Below, piece after piece: positions 9,043 to 17,904 of a stretch of DNA of 64,000 bases; position 1 is the stretch's first letter; every line of letters begins with the position of its first letter. The translations under genes were made by a program, and so were the position numbers. The DNA is from Pseudomonas extremaustralis. Lineage in GTDB: Bacteria; Pseudomonadota; Gammaproteobacteria; Pseudomonadales; Pseudomonadaceae. The notes under the pieces were generated by a model. It did not search any database. It saw nothing but the letters and a program-made list of their open reading frames with translations, and was not told the DNA's origin. The stretch lies in contig NZ_LT629689.1 of NCBI RefSeq assembly GCF_900102035.1, positions 2,836,001 through 2,900,000 of the forward strand, in the 5' to 3' direction.

Positions 9043-9894
9043 TCATTGGGCGCCAATCGCCCAAGCTACAGGTATTGTGACATCAGCATCTTGATACCAT
9101 GCGCCATCACGCTCGAGAGTAACGGAACCACTCTCAGCCATGATCATACTCTGATATTTTTCCTGAAAGTCAGGGTCGTACTGCAGATCTCCGCCCACGA
9201 TGCTGACCCCGTAGACTCGCGCCTCGACTCGCCGAGCATCCTCTAGCGCCCCAGCAAATAATGGAAATTGCTTACGTAAATAGGCCTGCGGACCAGCTTC
9301 TTGGCTAGCAGCGTCTAACTTATCCCAAGCAGTCACAACAATGGCCACTCGTGGTTTTTTACCATCTGGTCTCATAGAGAGACGCTGCTGCAAGAGACGT
9401 AAGAGCTCACAAAGAATCACTTGAGTAGGCAGCTCCACCTCCTCGTTCCCCTCTCCGATGAAGCTAAGGGCACTTCGTGTGGCCACCCAGTCGAGCGGTT
9501 GCACGTTCAGGGGTGAAAGTACTCGCACAAAGAGCAGCGCACCCTCAGCGCTCTCCAACGTGTCCAACCATTCACGTGGGATGTCTGAGTTTTTCACAGC
9601 GTCTCGCCAAAGCTCACCAGTAAAATCCGGGACGATTAATTCAGTCGGATTATTACTCTGCTCAAGTTTGAGCGGTACACAAAAATCCTGCCGCTCAGTA
9701 TTGGTATCCGTTCGACCAGCGAATTCGCCTTGAAGCAAGTTTTCGCAGATGCTCTCTACATACTCAATATTTTGCGGCATACCTGCGCGTTGCAGTTGCC
9801 CTTTGCCAGCTTTCAGCGCGGCCCAAAGCCTCCCTACGTAATTGCTCTTACCGGAGTCAGGCCCGCCTACAAGAATTATAGACTTCCGATTCAT
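9043..9894 (-). CDS. Double-GTPase system, GTPase 1 (DO-GTPase1-like)
   Basis: 283 residues from the ATG at 9894. That ATG forms an ATGA overlap with the stop of the next GTPase gene, and this decides the start; the frame runs 20 codons further upstream. The P-loop is GGPDSGKS (residues 10-17) just after a hydrophobic strand. DFTGE (residues 90-94) fits the G3 D-x-x-G, and VVTAWDKLD (about 186-194) fits a G4-like element without the classical NKxD. No membrane segment is seen. The pair of divergent GTPases in one operon is the hallmark of the double-GTPase conflict systems. Nucleotide specificity is assumed from the family. Confidence 0.82.
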   Translation of the reverse strand: MNRKSIILVGGPDSGKSNYVGRLWAALKAGKGQLQRAGMPQNIEYVESICENLLQGEFAGRTDTNTERQDFCVPLKLEQSNNPTELIVPDFTGELWRDAVKNSDIPREWLDTLESAEGALLFVRVLSPLNVQPLDWVATRSALSFIGEGNEEVELPTQVILCELLRLLQQRLSMRPDGKKPRVAIVVTAWDKLDAASQEAGPQAYLRKQFPLFAGALEDARRVEARVYGVSIVGGDLQYDPDFQEKYQSMIMAESGSVTLERDGAWYQDADVTIPVAWAIGAQ

Positions 9895-10949
9895 AAATTC
9901 TTTCCGAAGTTGAGAAACGCCCGATGCGAATTTGACGCTTGGTCCATAGGCCATGGATCCGGAGTTTTCTCTGAAAGCTTAAGCGACCGACTAATTAGCT
10001 CAGCAAAACCAGAACCCGGTGCTACTTCGTGACTCTCAGAAAAAGATGCGATCGAAGCAAGCTCAATCTTGAAACCAAATTCTCCGCCCGAGTCCTGCAC
10101 GCGCTTTAATACCTGCTCAGGGATGCTTCCGCTGTCTCGCCAACTGGCGACGAGAATAATTTTTGGCCGTGAGACTGGAAGCAGCAAAGAAAGACGCTCG
10201 AGGAGATTCGTCGTCCTATGGATTGCCAGTTCGCGAGTTTTAACGTCAAGAAAGTCTCGGCCGTTCACCATAATCCAAACAACCTCGGCGGCCTGGAGAA
10301 AGGTGAATCTCTCTGAATCGCCAGATTGAATCAGGCTCCGAGACCATTCGCCTGGGAGGTCAGGCATCAAAACATCGAATTTGTGAGCGTCTGAATGGCG
10401 TCGCAACCTCAGATGTAAAAAGCCCGCCTGCCTGTCATCGGGCAGTTCTGTATGGACCGTCATCTGTCTAGGAGGACGGCCATCATTCCAGCGTCGTGAA
10501 CCGCGGGAAATCTCCTCCAACGCCATGAGCGTCATGCTATCTGCATAGCTGAAGCCCTCGAGGGAGTCATGAGCCAGTTGTAGATAAAGGCTTGCAATAC
10601 AGGCTGTTTTACCGGCATCGGGTAGACCAACAATGCCGATCAGGTTGACGTATCTCTCGCTCATCAGTAGATCAGCCTCTGCTAATCCAAGTGTGCCACT
10701 GCGTGGCAACTGAGCCTTGTGCATGGGCGCATTTAGGACGGCCTCACCTAGACCAAGGTCTGCCTTAATTTCATAGACCGTCTTCCCCTCATAATCGGTG
10801 CTCGTCTCATCCCTCAAGAGGTCCAAATCGTCAGTCACGGACAAAAATGCGTGATGAGCTGGGCACTCCTCAAGCGTGGCATAGCTCTGCATGCATACCC
10901 CAGTCTGTGAGTATGTGCATTCCGGGACTGTACACACTGGCTCGGTCAT
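9891..10949 (-). CDS. Double-GTPase system, GTPase 2 with N-terminal Cys cluster (DO-GTPase2-like)
   Basis: 352 residues. Four N-terminal cysteines (C6, C11, C19, C29) with spacing that could bind zinc precede the GTPase domain. The P-loop is GLPDAGKT (108-115), and D-L-P-G-E-W at 197-202 matches the G3 loop of the same family. VASWRDS (about 267-273) stands where the G4 specificity loop is expected and lacks NKxD. It begins in an ATGA overlap with the helical-domain gene and ends in another with GTPase 1. It differs clearly from GTPase 1 in sequence, so this is not a recent duplication. Confidence 0.82.
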   Translation of the reverse strand: MTEPVCTVPECTYSQTGVCMQSYATLEECPAHHAFLSVTDDLDLLRDETSTDYEGKTVYEIKADLGLGEAVLNAPMHKAQLPRSGTLGLAEADLLMSERYVNLIGIVGLPDAGKTACIASLYLQLAHDSLEGFSYADSMTLMALEEISRGSRRWNDGRPPRQMTVHTELPDDRQAGFLHLRLRRHSDAHKFDVLMPDLPGEWSRSLIQSGDSERFTFLQAAEVVWIMVNGRDFLDVKTRELAIHRTTNLLERLSLLLPVSRPKIILVASWRDSGSIPEQVLKRVQDSGGEFGFKIELASIASFSESHEVAPGSGFAELISRSLKLSEKTPDPWPMDQASNSHRAFLNFGKNL

Positions 10950-11980
10950 AGTCCGTTGGCCGTCCCTTTACGCAAATGCTGAATTGCCCCCTCCAGTAAT
11001 GCGCGGCCCCCCCATTCCCAAGCGGTCCTCTTTTCCTCCGATGCGCAAGCATCAGTACTCCCGGTTTTAATCGCCGCCATAAGCGGAAATACCGCGGATT
11101 CATCAGCCTTAATCGAACCAAAATTTGTGGCTAATTTAGTACGGCGCTCACCTAAAAGCTCGATAAGCTCCATGAGTGACAACGGTTCGCCATTCTCAAT
11201 ATTACGCAGAACGATGTTGCGGTGAGCGTCTGCTGGAAGTCTTCTCAATTTGAGCGCCCCATCCAATCCGGCGGCGACGGCGCGAACTGCACCCGGCAAG
11301 CTATCGAGCGGCTCGTCCAGCAACTCGCTCCGCCCGGAGAGGAGCCACCACATAAAGTCCAGCTCTTCACGGTCGAGTACAGCATTTTCACGCATCGCCG
11401 AGATCATTGGCTCTACGGCCTGGCTAAAGGCTTTATTGACTCTAGACGGCTGTGTTGAATCCTGACTGATGGACACGAGACCGATTGATGGCACCGTCTG
11501 CCGCGCACGCGCGGCATCGGCAATTTTCAGCGCATGCGTGCGGCTGGCTGTCAGCAAGTCTTGACGAAGGCGTTCAACCTTCTCCAATTCAAGAGGGCGC
11601 TGAAACGCAAGGGCTGACCAGAAGGCCGCCGCCAGAGCATCCACCGAAGTTCCACCGCTTTTAGCAGTGACACTTTGAAAAACGTCGATTGCGGCGACTG
11701 CCAAAACCACCTTGATTTGCAGATCATCTGGATTAGCGGACCGAACAAATGAGACAGCATGCCGCTGAATTATTTCTTCACCAATGACTGCAATTTCATC
11801 GGGAAGACATGTGCTGGTGCCGAATGAGGATGAAATACGACTCGCCGTACTAATGGCCAAATCCGGGGTGAGACTTTCAAACCACGCTTTGATTTCAGCC
11901 ACAGCTTTTAATCGTTTCTCCACCAATCCGTCGTCAGTACCAGTATCAAAAATACGAGCATATTCGGCCATGTTGCTCAT
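10946..11980 (-). CDS. GTPase-associated system helical protein (GASH-like)
   Basis: 344 residues, predicted all-helical, with no enzyme motif, signal peptide or membrane segment. The segment ELDFMWWLLSGRSELLDEPL and the following LPADAHRNIV fit the GTPase-associated system helical (GASH) family as I recall it. It sits between the metallophosphoesterase and the two GTPases, with ATGA overlaps on both sides, so translation is coupled. Base composition is less GC-rich than the core genes to the right. An adaptor role linking phosphoesterase and GTPases is inference. Confidence 0.75.
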   Translation of the reverse strand: MSNMAEYARIFDTGTDDGLVEKRLKAVAEIKAWFESLTPDLAISTASRISSSFGTSTCLPDEIAVIGEEIIQRHAVSFVRSANPDDLQIKVVLAVAAIDVFQSVTAKSGGTSVDALAAAFWSALAFQRPLELEKVERLRQDLLTASRTHALKIADAARARQTVPSIGLVSISQDSTQPSRVNKAFSQAVEPMISAMRENAVLDREELDFMWWLLSGRSELLDEPLDSLPGAVRAVAAGLDGALKLRRLPADAHRNIVLRNIENGEPLSLMELIELLGERRTKLATNFGSIKADESAVFPLMAAIKTGSTDACASEEKRTAWEWGGRALLEGAIQHLRKGTANGL

Positions 11981-13320
11981 TGATTGTCCTTGTTGGTTTT
12001 ACGCTTGGTGAGGGCTTCTTCCACCTTTTCGCGCAGTTGATCGAAACGATTCATTTTAGCGATATTTCGGAAAAGTTTGCTTTCCGTCTCGTGAGTAAAA
12101 TGATCCATATTTTCATTAGGTACGGCGTCAAGCTCCACCAAAATACGAAGTCGTTCGCCCTCTGTAAGATCGCGGAAGAAACGCAAATGGAGATTCTGAT
12201 ACTCCGTCTCATCAACGCGCGAGTTGCCGGCCATCTCTTCCTCCGGCGGTAAGATAATCTCGACCGGCGCCGGCTCCATATCCTGGCCTGTTTTGACCCT
12301 GGTGCCGATGGAAGGCCTTGTTGCCTTAAGAAAATTGGGTGAACCTAAAACGGTTCGTTGCCCATGCCCACCAAGACGCATATCGTCCGACTCGAACCGC
12401 TTCATGTCGTCGTTCCATGCTCGGGCGTACAGTGTTACGGCAAGAGCATCGTCGTTCTCATCCCAGTCAAACTGGATAATGTTGTAAGCATAAGTGTAGG
12501 TGTCATCGAAGCTATCAGGTGTCGTAGCTCCAGCGGCAAGCATCATGAGGTCGCGCCCAGGTTCTACGTTTTGGACATCTACTGCTGCCAGGTGCTCATG
12601 GCCGGAAATGAAAACTCGAGCTCGGCTTCTTAAGAACCTCTTGGTCTCAGCCGAGTCGGCGTACCAATCAAGTGGATGATGAGTTAGCACCACCAGCTCT
12701 TCGCCGATCGCCTCATTCATAACCCGCTGGCGGGCTCCCAGAAGCAAATTTCCCTTTTCGTCTTTACGCCTCGAACAAATCAAAGCGGAGTTTAGTCGGA
12801 CAAAGCGAATCGCTCGTCCATTGGCGAGCTCCACCCTACGCTCTGCACTGCTATTGCCGCTGCAGTCGAGCGGACACTGGTAAGCGTCGGCGAAGCGTCG
12901 GTACTCTTCAAAGCGACGATAAAGGACCTCTCTTGCCACCGCCTCTTCAAGAAAGTCATCCAGCTTCGCTTCACCTTCGTTACCGATCGCCGCGAGCATC
13001 ATTTCAGTCAATCCTTTGATCTGATCTCGATCGACATCGTGATTTCCTGGGACCATTTGAATATCAGCTGCCGTACAACCAACGCGGGAGGCAAGTTCAT
13101 CAAGCCACAATCCAGCTGCGTCATACTCATGACGTTTGCCCGCATATGCGATGTCTCCCGTCACTAAGATGCCCGAAGCTGTTCTGGTAGGTAGTGTAGC
13201 CACGTGTGCGGCCGCATCTTCGATTAACTGCCTGCGAGCGTCCTCGTTGACTATCCGAATGCTGCTAGCTTTTTCTTGTCCGAAGTGAATATCGGAGAGG
13301 TGGATAAATACGGCCGCCAA
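11977..13320 (-). CDS. Metallophosphoesterase with C-terminal adaptor-like domain
   Basis: Calcineurin-like metallophosphoesterase, about 447 residues from a TTG at 13320, and first gene of the operon. The metal-binding motifs appear in order: D-x-H in HLSDIHFG (residues 10-12), GDI (Asp 56), GNHD (92-95), the His pair in LTHHPLDW (about 214-215) and SGHEH (about 239-243). After a linker, the last ~70 residues (RFFRDLTEGERLRILVELD onward) look like a small helical effector-associated or GAAD-type adaptor domain. The catalytic part may be the effector of the system, cutting a nucleotide or nucleic acid; substrate unknown. The frame stays open to 13419, but the Shine-Dalgarno supports the TTG. 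Confidence 0.82.
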   Translation of the reverse strand: MAAVFIHLSDIHFGQEKASSIRIVNEDARRQLIEDAAAHVATLPTRTASGILVTGDIAYAGKRHEYDAAGLWLDELASRVGCTAADIQMVPGNHDVDRDQIKGLTEMMLAAIGNEGEAKLDDFLEEAVAREVLYRRFEEYRRFADAYQCPLDCSGNSSAERRVELANGRAIRFVRLNSALICSRRKDEKGNLLLGARQRVMNEAIGEELVVLTHHPLDWYADSAETKRFLRSRARVFISGHEHLAAVDVQNVEPGRDLMMLAAGATTPDSFDDTYTYAYNIIQFDWDENDDALAVTLYARAWNDDMKRFESDDMRLGGHGQRTVLGSPNFLKATRPSIGTRVKTGQDMEPAPVEIILPPEEEMAGNSRVDETEYQNLHLRFFRDLTEGERLRILVELDAVPNENMDHFTHETESKLFRNIAKMNRFDQLREKVEEALTKRKTNKDNQ

Positions 13321-13326
13321 ACTGAA

Positions 13327-13332
13327 CTCCTT
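13327..13332 (-). promoter_or_regulatory. Shine-Dalgarno AAGGAG that sets a TTG start
   Basis: On the minus strand AAGGAG is followed by 6 nt and then TTG (13320), directly ahead of the first conserved strand of the metallophosphoesterase. No comparable site is seen for the longer frame. Confidence 0.75.
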
Positions 13333-13860
13333 GTTTGCCTCACGCAACTGATGTGAAAGGGGCTGGAAGACTGTCCTTGCGCGCGATCTCAACCCTAGGC
13401 GGTACTTGGTTGTACCCAACAGAGCTGTAAAACGGGTCAGTCGACGCCGAAAAGGTCACCTAGGGAGTAACGGAAAATGAATCGAAGCTAGCAAAATGCT
13501 ATACCCACGTCCACCCGTGGTTGCTGCTGATGGTTGCGGCTCGCTGAGCGGGATCATGCTTGATCAGCCCTCTCCACGTCACGCCGCTGAAACTGCGTGA
13601 TACCTAATACCTCTGCCGGCCTGAGAGATTGTCTGAATGGCCTCCGCAGCAACCGAGACTATCACCCGCCAATACCCATCCCCCGGTGCTCGCCTCTCGG
13701 ACCTCCGATATGGGCAATGCAGTAGACGAACGCACTTGCCACTTCAGAGCATCGCCTTGGCACGGAGAGCCTCCGGACATGAGATCAGAACACAATTGCG
13801 CCTTCGGAATGGCAACGCTATCCAGATCCAAAATATCCGTGGGAGTATTTTTTAGACATG
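13333..13860. other. Intergenic region between integrase end and GTPase operon
   Basis: About 530 bp with no convincing gene on either strand. It must contain the promoter of the minus-strand GTPase operon, but I could not pick a clear -35/-10 pair. Short open frames here lack ribosome binding sites and recognisable products. Confidence 0.5.
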
Positions 13861-13888
13861 AAAAAGCCCAACCGGTGAAGATTGGGCT
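13861..13888 (-). terminator. Rho-independent terminator after the tRNA-like fragment
   Basis: On the minus strand AGCCCAA / TTGGGCT form a 7-bp stem around a 10-nt loop, followed by a run of T. It lies 13 bp beyond the CCA of the tRNA-like fragment, as after a normal tRNA gene. Confidence 0.8.
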
Positions 13889-13901
13889 AAGTCATAGAAT
13901 A

Positions 13902-13945
13902 TGGCCGGGACGGAGTGATTCGAACACTCGACCCCCTAGCACCCG
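13902..13945 (-). other. 3' half of a tRNA (tRNA-Pro-like), probable attachment site
   Basis: On the minus strand this reads as the 3' part of a tRNA: a complete T arm GAGTG TTCGAAT CACTC, then CGTCCCG as the 3' acceptor strand, a discriminator G and CCA. No matching 5' half (CGGGACG, D arm, anticodon arm) precedes it; instead the integrase stop codon lies only 7 bp away. It resembles the 3' end of Pseudomonas tRNA-Pro as I remember it. A tRNA 3' fragment touching an integrase gene is the usual form of an att site left by a tRNA-targeting island. The direction of the island is unresolved. Confidence 0.65.
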
Positions 13946-13951
13946 ATACTA

Positions 13952-15265
13952 TTAATCAGCCGACTCCCGCTGTGCACTCAGACACCCCATTGAAATTCGC
14001 CCGGTATGCGGCATGTATGCTTCGGGCGTAGGCGGAGAAACGCCGCCCTCTAGCGCATCTAATAAATCCGCCCAATATTGCATCATCCTACGTCTCGGCT
14101 CGACGTATTCTGCATGATTGTATGCAGCCCGAATTTGGTTGGTATCAGCGTGTGAAAGCTGCGCCTCAATCCACTCTTCTACAAAGCCAACCTCATTAAG
14201 CGCCGTGGAGATGGTAGCCCTGATGCCATGACCGGTGAGCCTTCCTTTGTAACCCATACGGCTAATCGCGGTGTTAAGGGTATTTTCACTGATCATTTCC
14301 TGCGATTCGTATCGGTGAACCAGCAGGTACCGCGCACCGCGCGCCCTTAGCTGCATTAGCCGCTGCACAATTGCAATTGCTTGGGTAGACAGTGGAATTA
14401 CATAAGGTGGGATCTCATTCCCCTGGGTTCGAACACGACTCCGGAGTTGCTTGACACCCTCCGGCGGCACCAGCCAGATCCCCTTGTCGAGGTCGAATTG
14501 GTCTGGCGTCGCCGCACGTAGCTCTCCTGTACGCACCCCTGTCAACAGCAATAGACGGATACCAAGTCGTGTCGCTTCTGCACACCCATAGTTGGTTACG
14601 GTCCTTAGCAGTCCTGGAAGTTCATTTACCTGGAGGAAAGGATTATGGCGAACTGGCCGCGGCGTCTCGGCAACGATATCAAGATCTGCTGCTGGGTTCA
14701 CATCAAGGAGCCCTTCCGCCATGGCAAAACGGAAGATCTGGTTGAGCCAGGTGCGCACCTTTCGAGCAGAGACCAGCGCCCCTCTGCGCTCAATTCGCCT
14801 AATGAGCTCCAGCACGTCACCACGAGAAATATCTGAGATCGGAAGATCGCCCAAACACGGCAGCATGTCCTTCTTCAGGTATTTGCTCGCTTGCCCTGCA
14901 CTGCCCCTCTTACTTTTCGTCAGCTTTTTACTTCGGAACTCATGCCAGCGACCAGCAACCGCTTCAAACGTGTTGTTGGCGGCGTGAGAGGCTTTTTGGC
15001 GCTCGGCGCGACGATGTGAGCGGGGATCGATATTGTTGGCCACCAGCGCGCGTGCAGCCTCTCTCCGCTGGCGAGCCTCCTTGAGACTGACGTCGGGATA
15101 GATGCCAAGGGAAATACGCAATTGCTTGTCATGCCAATAGAAGCGGAAATGCCAGCGCTTCGAACCCGTCGTGGGCACTTGCAGAGATAAGCCATCCCCA
15201 TCAGTTAACGTGTAAGGCTTGCTGGCGGGCTTGGCTTGCTTGATCGCTGTATCTGTCAGAGCCAT
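13952..15265 (-). CDS. Tyrosine recombinase / island integrase (P4-type)
   Basis: 437 residues. An N-terminal DUF4102-type arm-binding domain (YTLTDGDGLSLQV, SLGIYPDVSLKEAR) is followed by a SAM-like core-binding domain and the catalytic domain. Catalytic residues seen: Arg245 in TGVRTGELR, His346 and Arg349 in GHGIRATIST, His372 in QLSHAD and Tyr382 in AAYNH. The ATG at 15265 has a strong Shine-Dalgarno (AAGGAGGTG, 6-nt spacing). It lies between the tRNA-Asp terminator and a tRNA 3' fragment, and marks the accessory region to its left as island-like. The frame is intact. Confidence 0.93.
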   Translation of the reverse strand: MALTDTAIKQAKPASKPYTLTDGDGLSLQVPTTGSKRWHFRFYWHDKQLRISLGIYPDVSLKEARQRREAARALVANNIDPRSHRRAERQKASHAANNTFEAVAGRWHEFRSKKLTKSKRGSAGQASKYLKKDMLPCLGDLPISDISRGDVLELIRRIERRGALVSARKVRTWLNQIFRFAMAEGLLDVNPAADLDIVAETPRPVRHNPFLQVNELPGLLRTVTNYGCAEATRLGIRLLLLTGVRTGELRAATPDQFDLDKGIWLVPPEGVKQLRSRVRTQGNEIPPYVIPLSTQAIAIVQRLMQLRARGARYLLVHRYESQEMISENTLNTAISRMGYKGRLTGHGIRATISTALNEVGFVEEWIEAQLSHADTNQIRAAYNHAEYVEPRRRMMQYWADLLDALEGGVSPPTPEAYMPHTGRISMGCLSAQRESAD

Positions 15266-15429
15266 CAGACACCTCCTTTTGCATCAAGGAGGGGAATACA
15301 ACCCAGCGGTAGACGGACCAATAAGAAAATTGATGCGCAAGGAATCGTAAAAGGCTGTGCCAGCGGTGTACTTAAATGTGTACTTAAAAACCGTGGCTGG
15401 AGATGGATTCCAATGGAATTCAGAAAACG

Positions 15430-15451
15430 AAAAAAGCGGCTCAAGGCCGCT
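15430..15451 (-). terminator. Terminator of the tRNA-Val/tRNA-Asp operon
   Basis: On the minus strand AGCGGC and GCCGCT pair around a 5-nt loop, followed by six T. It is 48 bp past the 3' end of tRNA-Asp, so the normal downstream flank of the tRNA operon appears undisturbed. Confidence 0.8.
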
Positions 15452-15498
15452 ATTTCCGTAGCTTCCAGGCGTTCAGTGGGCCTTAGTGGAAGCAAATA

Positions 15499-15575
15499 TG
15501 GCGCAGCGGACGGGACTCGAACCCGCGACCCCCGGCGTGACAGGCCGGTATTCTAACCGACTGAACTACCGCTGC
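15499..15575 (-). tRNA. tRNA-Asp (GTC)
   Basis: 77 nt on the minus strand. Acceptor GCAGCGG pairs with CCGCTGC, the anticodon is GTC in CCTGTCACG, the T loop is GTTCGAGTC, and CCA is encoded. Second gene of the tRNA-Val/tRNA-Asp operon, 19 bp after tRNA-Val. Confidence 0.97.
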
Positions 15576-15594
15576 GCGTAACACTTGAAGCGAA

Positions 15595-15670
15595 TGGTGG
15601 GTGATGACGGGATCGAACCGCCGACCCTCTGCTTGTAAGGCAGATGCTCTCCCAGCTGAGCTAATCACCC
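15595..15670 (-). tRNA. tRNA-Val (TAC)
   Basis: 76 nt on the minus strand. Acceptor GGGTGAT pairs with ATCACCC, the anticodon is TAC in CCTTACAAG, the T arm contains GGTTCGATCC, and CCA is encoded. Confidence 0.97.
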
Positions 15671-15690
15671 TTCGTTTCGGTGTGGCGCGC

Positions 15691-15719
15691 ATTCTACGGA
15701 GCGACCCAAGGTCTGGCAA
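15691..15719 (-). promoter_or_regulatory. Sigma-70 promoter of the tRNA-Val/tRNA-Asp operon
   Basis: On the minus strand TTGCCA, 17 bp, then TAGAAT, about 20 bp upstream of tRNA-Val. A GC-rich discriminator (GCGCGCC) follows the -10, as is usual for stable-RNA promoters under stringent control. Confidence 0.8.
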
Positions 15720-15829
15720 GCACTTTCTTAAATCTTTTTTTTGAGGCCTTCCAATGGCTTAGGCAGGGTTGGCCTCAGCCGCTATCAAGACAATAATGCC
15801 CCCCTTTGTATAAAGGAGAGACTCACCCC

Positions 15830-16750
15830 ATGTGGTTCAAGAACCTGCTTATCTATCGCCTGACCCAAGATCTGCCTGTTGATGCCGAGGCGTTGGAAGC
15901 GGCCATGGCCACCAAACTGGCGCGCCCGTGTGCAAGCCAGGAGTTGACCACTTACGGTTTCGTCGCACCTTTCGGTAAAGGTGAAGACGCTCCCCTGGTT
16001 CACGTCAGCGGTGACTTCCTGCTGATCGCCGCGCGCAAGGAAGAACGCATCCTGCCAGGTAGCGTGGTGCGTGATGCGCTGAAAGAGAAAGTCGAAGAGA
16101 TCGAAGCCGAGCAGATGCGCAAGGTCTATAAAAAGGAACGGGACCAGATCAAGGATGAAATCATCCAGGCCTTCCTGCCGCGCGCGTTTATCCGTCGTTC
16201 GTCGACCTTCGCCGCTATCGCGCCGAAACAGGGCCTGATCCTGGTCAACTCGGCCAGCCCGAAACGCGCCGAAGACCTGCTGTCGACCCTGCGTGAAGTG
16301 ATCGGCACCCTGCCGGTACGTCCGCTGACCGTGAAAACCGCCCCCACCGCGATCATGACCGACTGGGTCACCACCCAGAAACCGGCCGATGACTTCTTCG
16401 TCCTCGACGAATGCGAACTGCGCGACACCCACGAAGACGGCGGCATTGTGCGTTGCAAGCGCCAGGACCTGACCGGCGAGGAAATCCAGCTGCACCTCAC
16501 CACCGGCAAAGTCGTGACTCAACTGTCCCTGGCCTGGCAGGACAAGCTGTCCTTCATGCTCGACGACAAAATGACGGTCAAGCGCCTGAAGTTCGAGGAC
16601 CTGCTGCAAGACCAGGCGGAACAGGACGGCGGTGACGAAGCCCTGGGCCAACTGGATGCCAGCTTTACCCTGATGATGCTGACTTTCGGCGAATTCCTGC
16701 CGGCATTGATCGAAGCGCTGGGCGGCGAAGAAACCCCACAGGGCATCTAA
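15830..16750 (+). CDS. rdgC: Recombination-associated protein RdgC
   Basis: 306 residues, the normal RdgC length, starting [12 protein letters not shown], which is characteristic. RdgC is a nucleoid-associated protein that binds DNA non-specifically as a ring-shaped dimer and restrains RecA. The [14 protein letters not shown] and [17 protein letters not shown] segments are conserved. The start at 15830 has AAGGAG 11 nt upstream; the frame runs 8 codons further back without a better site. It lies alone between the tRNA operon and a REP pair. Confidence 0.95.
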   Translation: MWFKNLLIYRLTQDLPVDAEALEAAMATKLARPCASQELTTYGFVAPFGKGEDAPLVHVSGDFLLIAARKEERILPGSVVRDALKEKVEEIEAEQMRKVYKKERDQIKDEIIQAFLPRAFIRRSSTFAAIAPKQGLILVNSASPKRAEDLLSTLREVIGTLPVRPLTVKTAPTAIMTDWVTTQKPADDFFVLDECELRDTHEDGGIVRCKRQDLTGEEIQLHLTTGKVVTQLSLAWQDKLSFMLDDKMTVKRLKFEDLLQDQAEQDGGDEALGQLDASFTLMMLTFGEFLPALIEALGGEETPQGI

Positions 16751-16766
16751 GCCCACTATCGCCTTA

Positions 16767-16868
16767 CTGTAGGAGCGAGCTTGCTCGCGAAAATCGTCAA
16801 CGATGACGCGGGCATTCTGCATGCACGCGGCGCGCTCAGGTTTTTCGCGAGCAAGCTCGCTCCTACAG
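16767..16868. repeat. REP pair in inverted orientation (REPIN), GAGCGAGCTTGCTCGC type
   Basis: CTGTAGGAGCGAGCTTGCTC at the left and its exact reverse complement at the right end enclose about 50 bp of unrelated sequence. This is the common Pseudomonas REPIN form. It lies between rdgC and the symporter gene. Confidence 0.9.
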
Positions 16869-16904
16869 TGGTGTTTCCGCCCAACTAATAATAAGGACCT
16901 CCCC

Positions 16905-17870
16905 ATGCGCGCACTCGCCGCCTTGAGTCGCTTTGTCGGCAATACCTTCGCCTACTGGGTGTTGATCTTTGCCGTGCTGGCCTTCGTCGAACCCGGCTGG
17001 TTCATCGGCCTGAAAAGCGCCATCGTCCCGCTGCTGGGCCTGGTGATGTTCGGCATGGGGCTGACCCTCAAACTTGATGACTTCGCCGAGGTCGCCCGCC
17101 ATCCGTGGCGCGTGGCCCTGGGCGTGGTCGCGCATTTCGTGATCATGCCGGGCGTGGCCTGGCTGTTATGCCAGGCGTTTCACCTGCCGCCGGAAATTGC
17201 CGTCGGCGTGATCCTGGTCGGCTGCTGCCCAAGCGGTACCTCGTCCAATGTGATGACCTGGCTAGCCCGTGGCGACCTGGCTTTGTCGGTGGCCATCGCC
17301 GCCGTCACCACCCTCCTCGCCCCGCTGCTCACACCGGCGTTGATCTGGCTGCTGGCGTCGGCCTGGCTGCCGGTGTCGTTCATGGAGCTGTTCTGGTCGA
17401 TCCTGCAAGTGGTGCTGCTGCCGATCGTGCTTGGCGTGGTCGCCCAGCGCGTGCTCGGCGAACGTGTGCGCCATGCGGTGGAAGTGCTGCCGCTGGTATC
17501 GGTGGTGAGCATCGTGATTATCGTCGCGGCGGTGGTAGCCGCCAGCCAGGCGAAGATCGCCGAATCAGGCCTGCTGATCATGGCGGTGGTGATGCTGCAC
17601 AACAGCTTCGGCTACTTGCTGGGCTACTTCACCGGTCGTCTGTTCAAGTTGCCTTTGGCGCAGCGCAAGTCGCTGGCCCTGGAAGTGGGCATGCAGAACT
17701 CCGGGCTGGGTGCTGCCCTGGCCAGCGCGCACTTTTCGCCACTGGCAGCGGTGCCGAGCGCGCTGTTTAGTGTCTGGCACAACATTTCCGGGGCGTTGCT
17801 CTCGACGTACTTCCGTCGCATGAGCGAGAAGGAAGACCGTCGCACCCTTGAGAACACGCCACAAACTTGA
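16905..17870 (+). CDS. Bile acid:sodium symporter family protein (SBF)
   Basis: 321 residues with about ten hydrophobic segments over nearly the whole length. [12 protein letters not shown] and [23 protein letters not shown] are the conserved SBF/BASS motifs around the sodium and substrate site, and [12 protein letters not shown] is the second crossover region. Located in the inner membrane; it probably imports an organic anion with Na+, substrate unknown. The ATG at 16905 has AAGGA upstream; the longer frame reads back into the REP pair and is unlikely. Confidence 0.88.
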   Translation: MRALAALSRFVGNTFAYWVLIFAVLAFVEPGWFIGLKSAIVPLLGLVMFGMGLTLKLDDFAEVARHPWRVALGVVAHFVIMPGVAWLLCQAFHLPPEIAVGVILVGCCPSGTSSNVMTWLARGDLALSVAIAAVTTLLAPLLTPALIWLLASAWLPVSFMELFWSILQVVLLPIVLGVVAQRVLGERVRHAVEVLPLVSVVSIVIIVAAVVAASQAKIAESGLLIMAVVMLHNSFGYLLGYFTGRLFKLPLAQRKSLALEVGMQNSGLGAALASAHFSPLAAVPSALFSVWHNISGALLSTYFRRMSEKEDRRTLENTPQT

Positions 17871-17904
17871 TCAAGCGATCCATATTCGGCACTCTATCGA
17901 CTTT

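Noticed and set aside
15499..15575. tRNA-Asp as the island's attachment site
   Set aside because: The gene and its own terminator (15430-15451) are undisturbed, I see no second copy of its 3' end to the left in the window, and the fragment next to the integrase is of another tRNA type.
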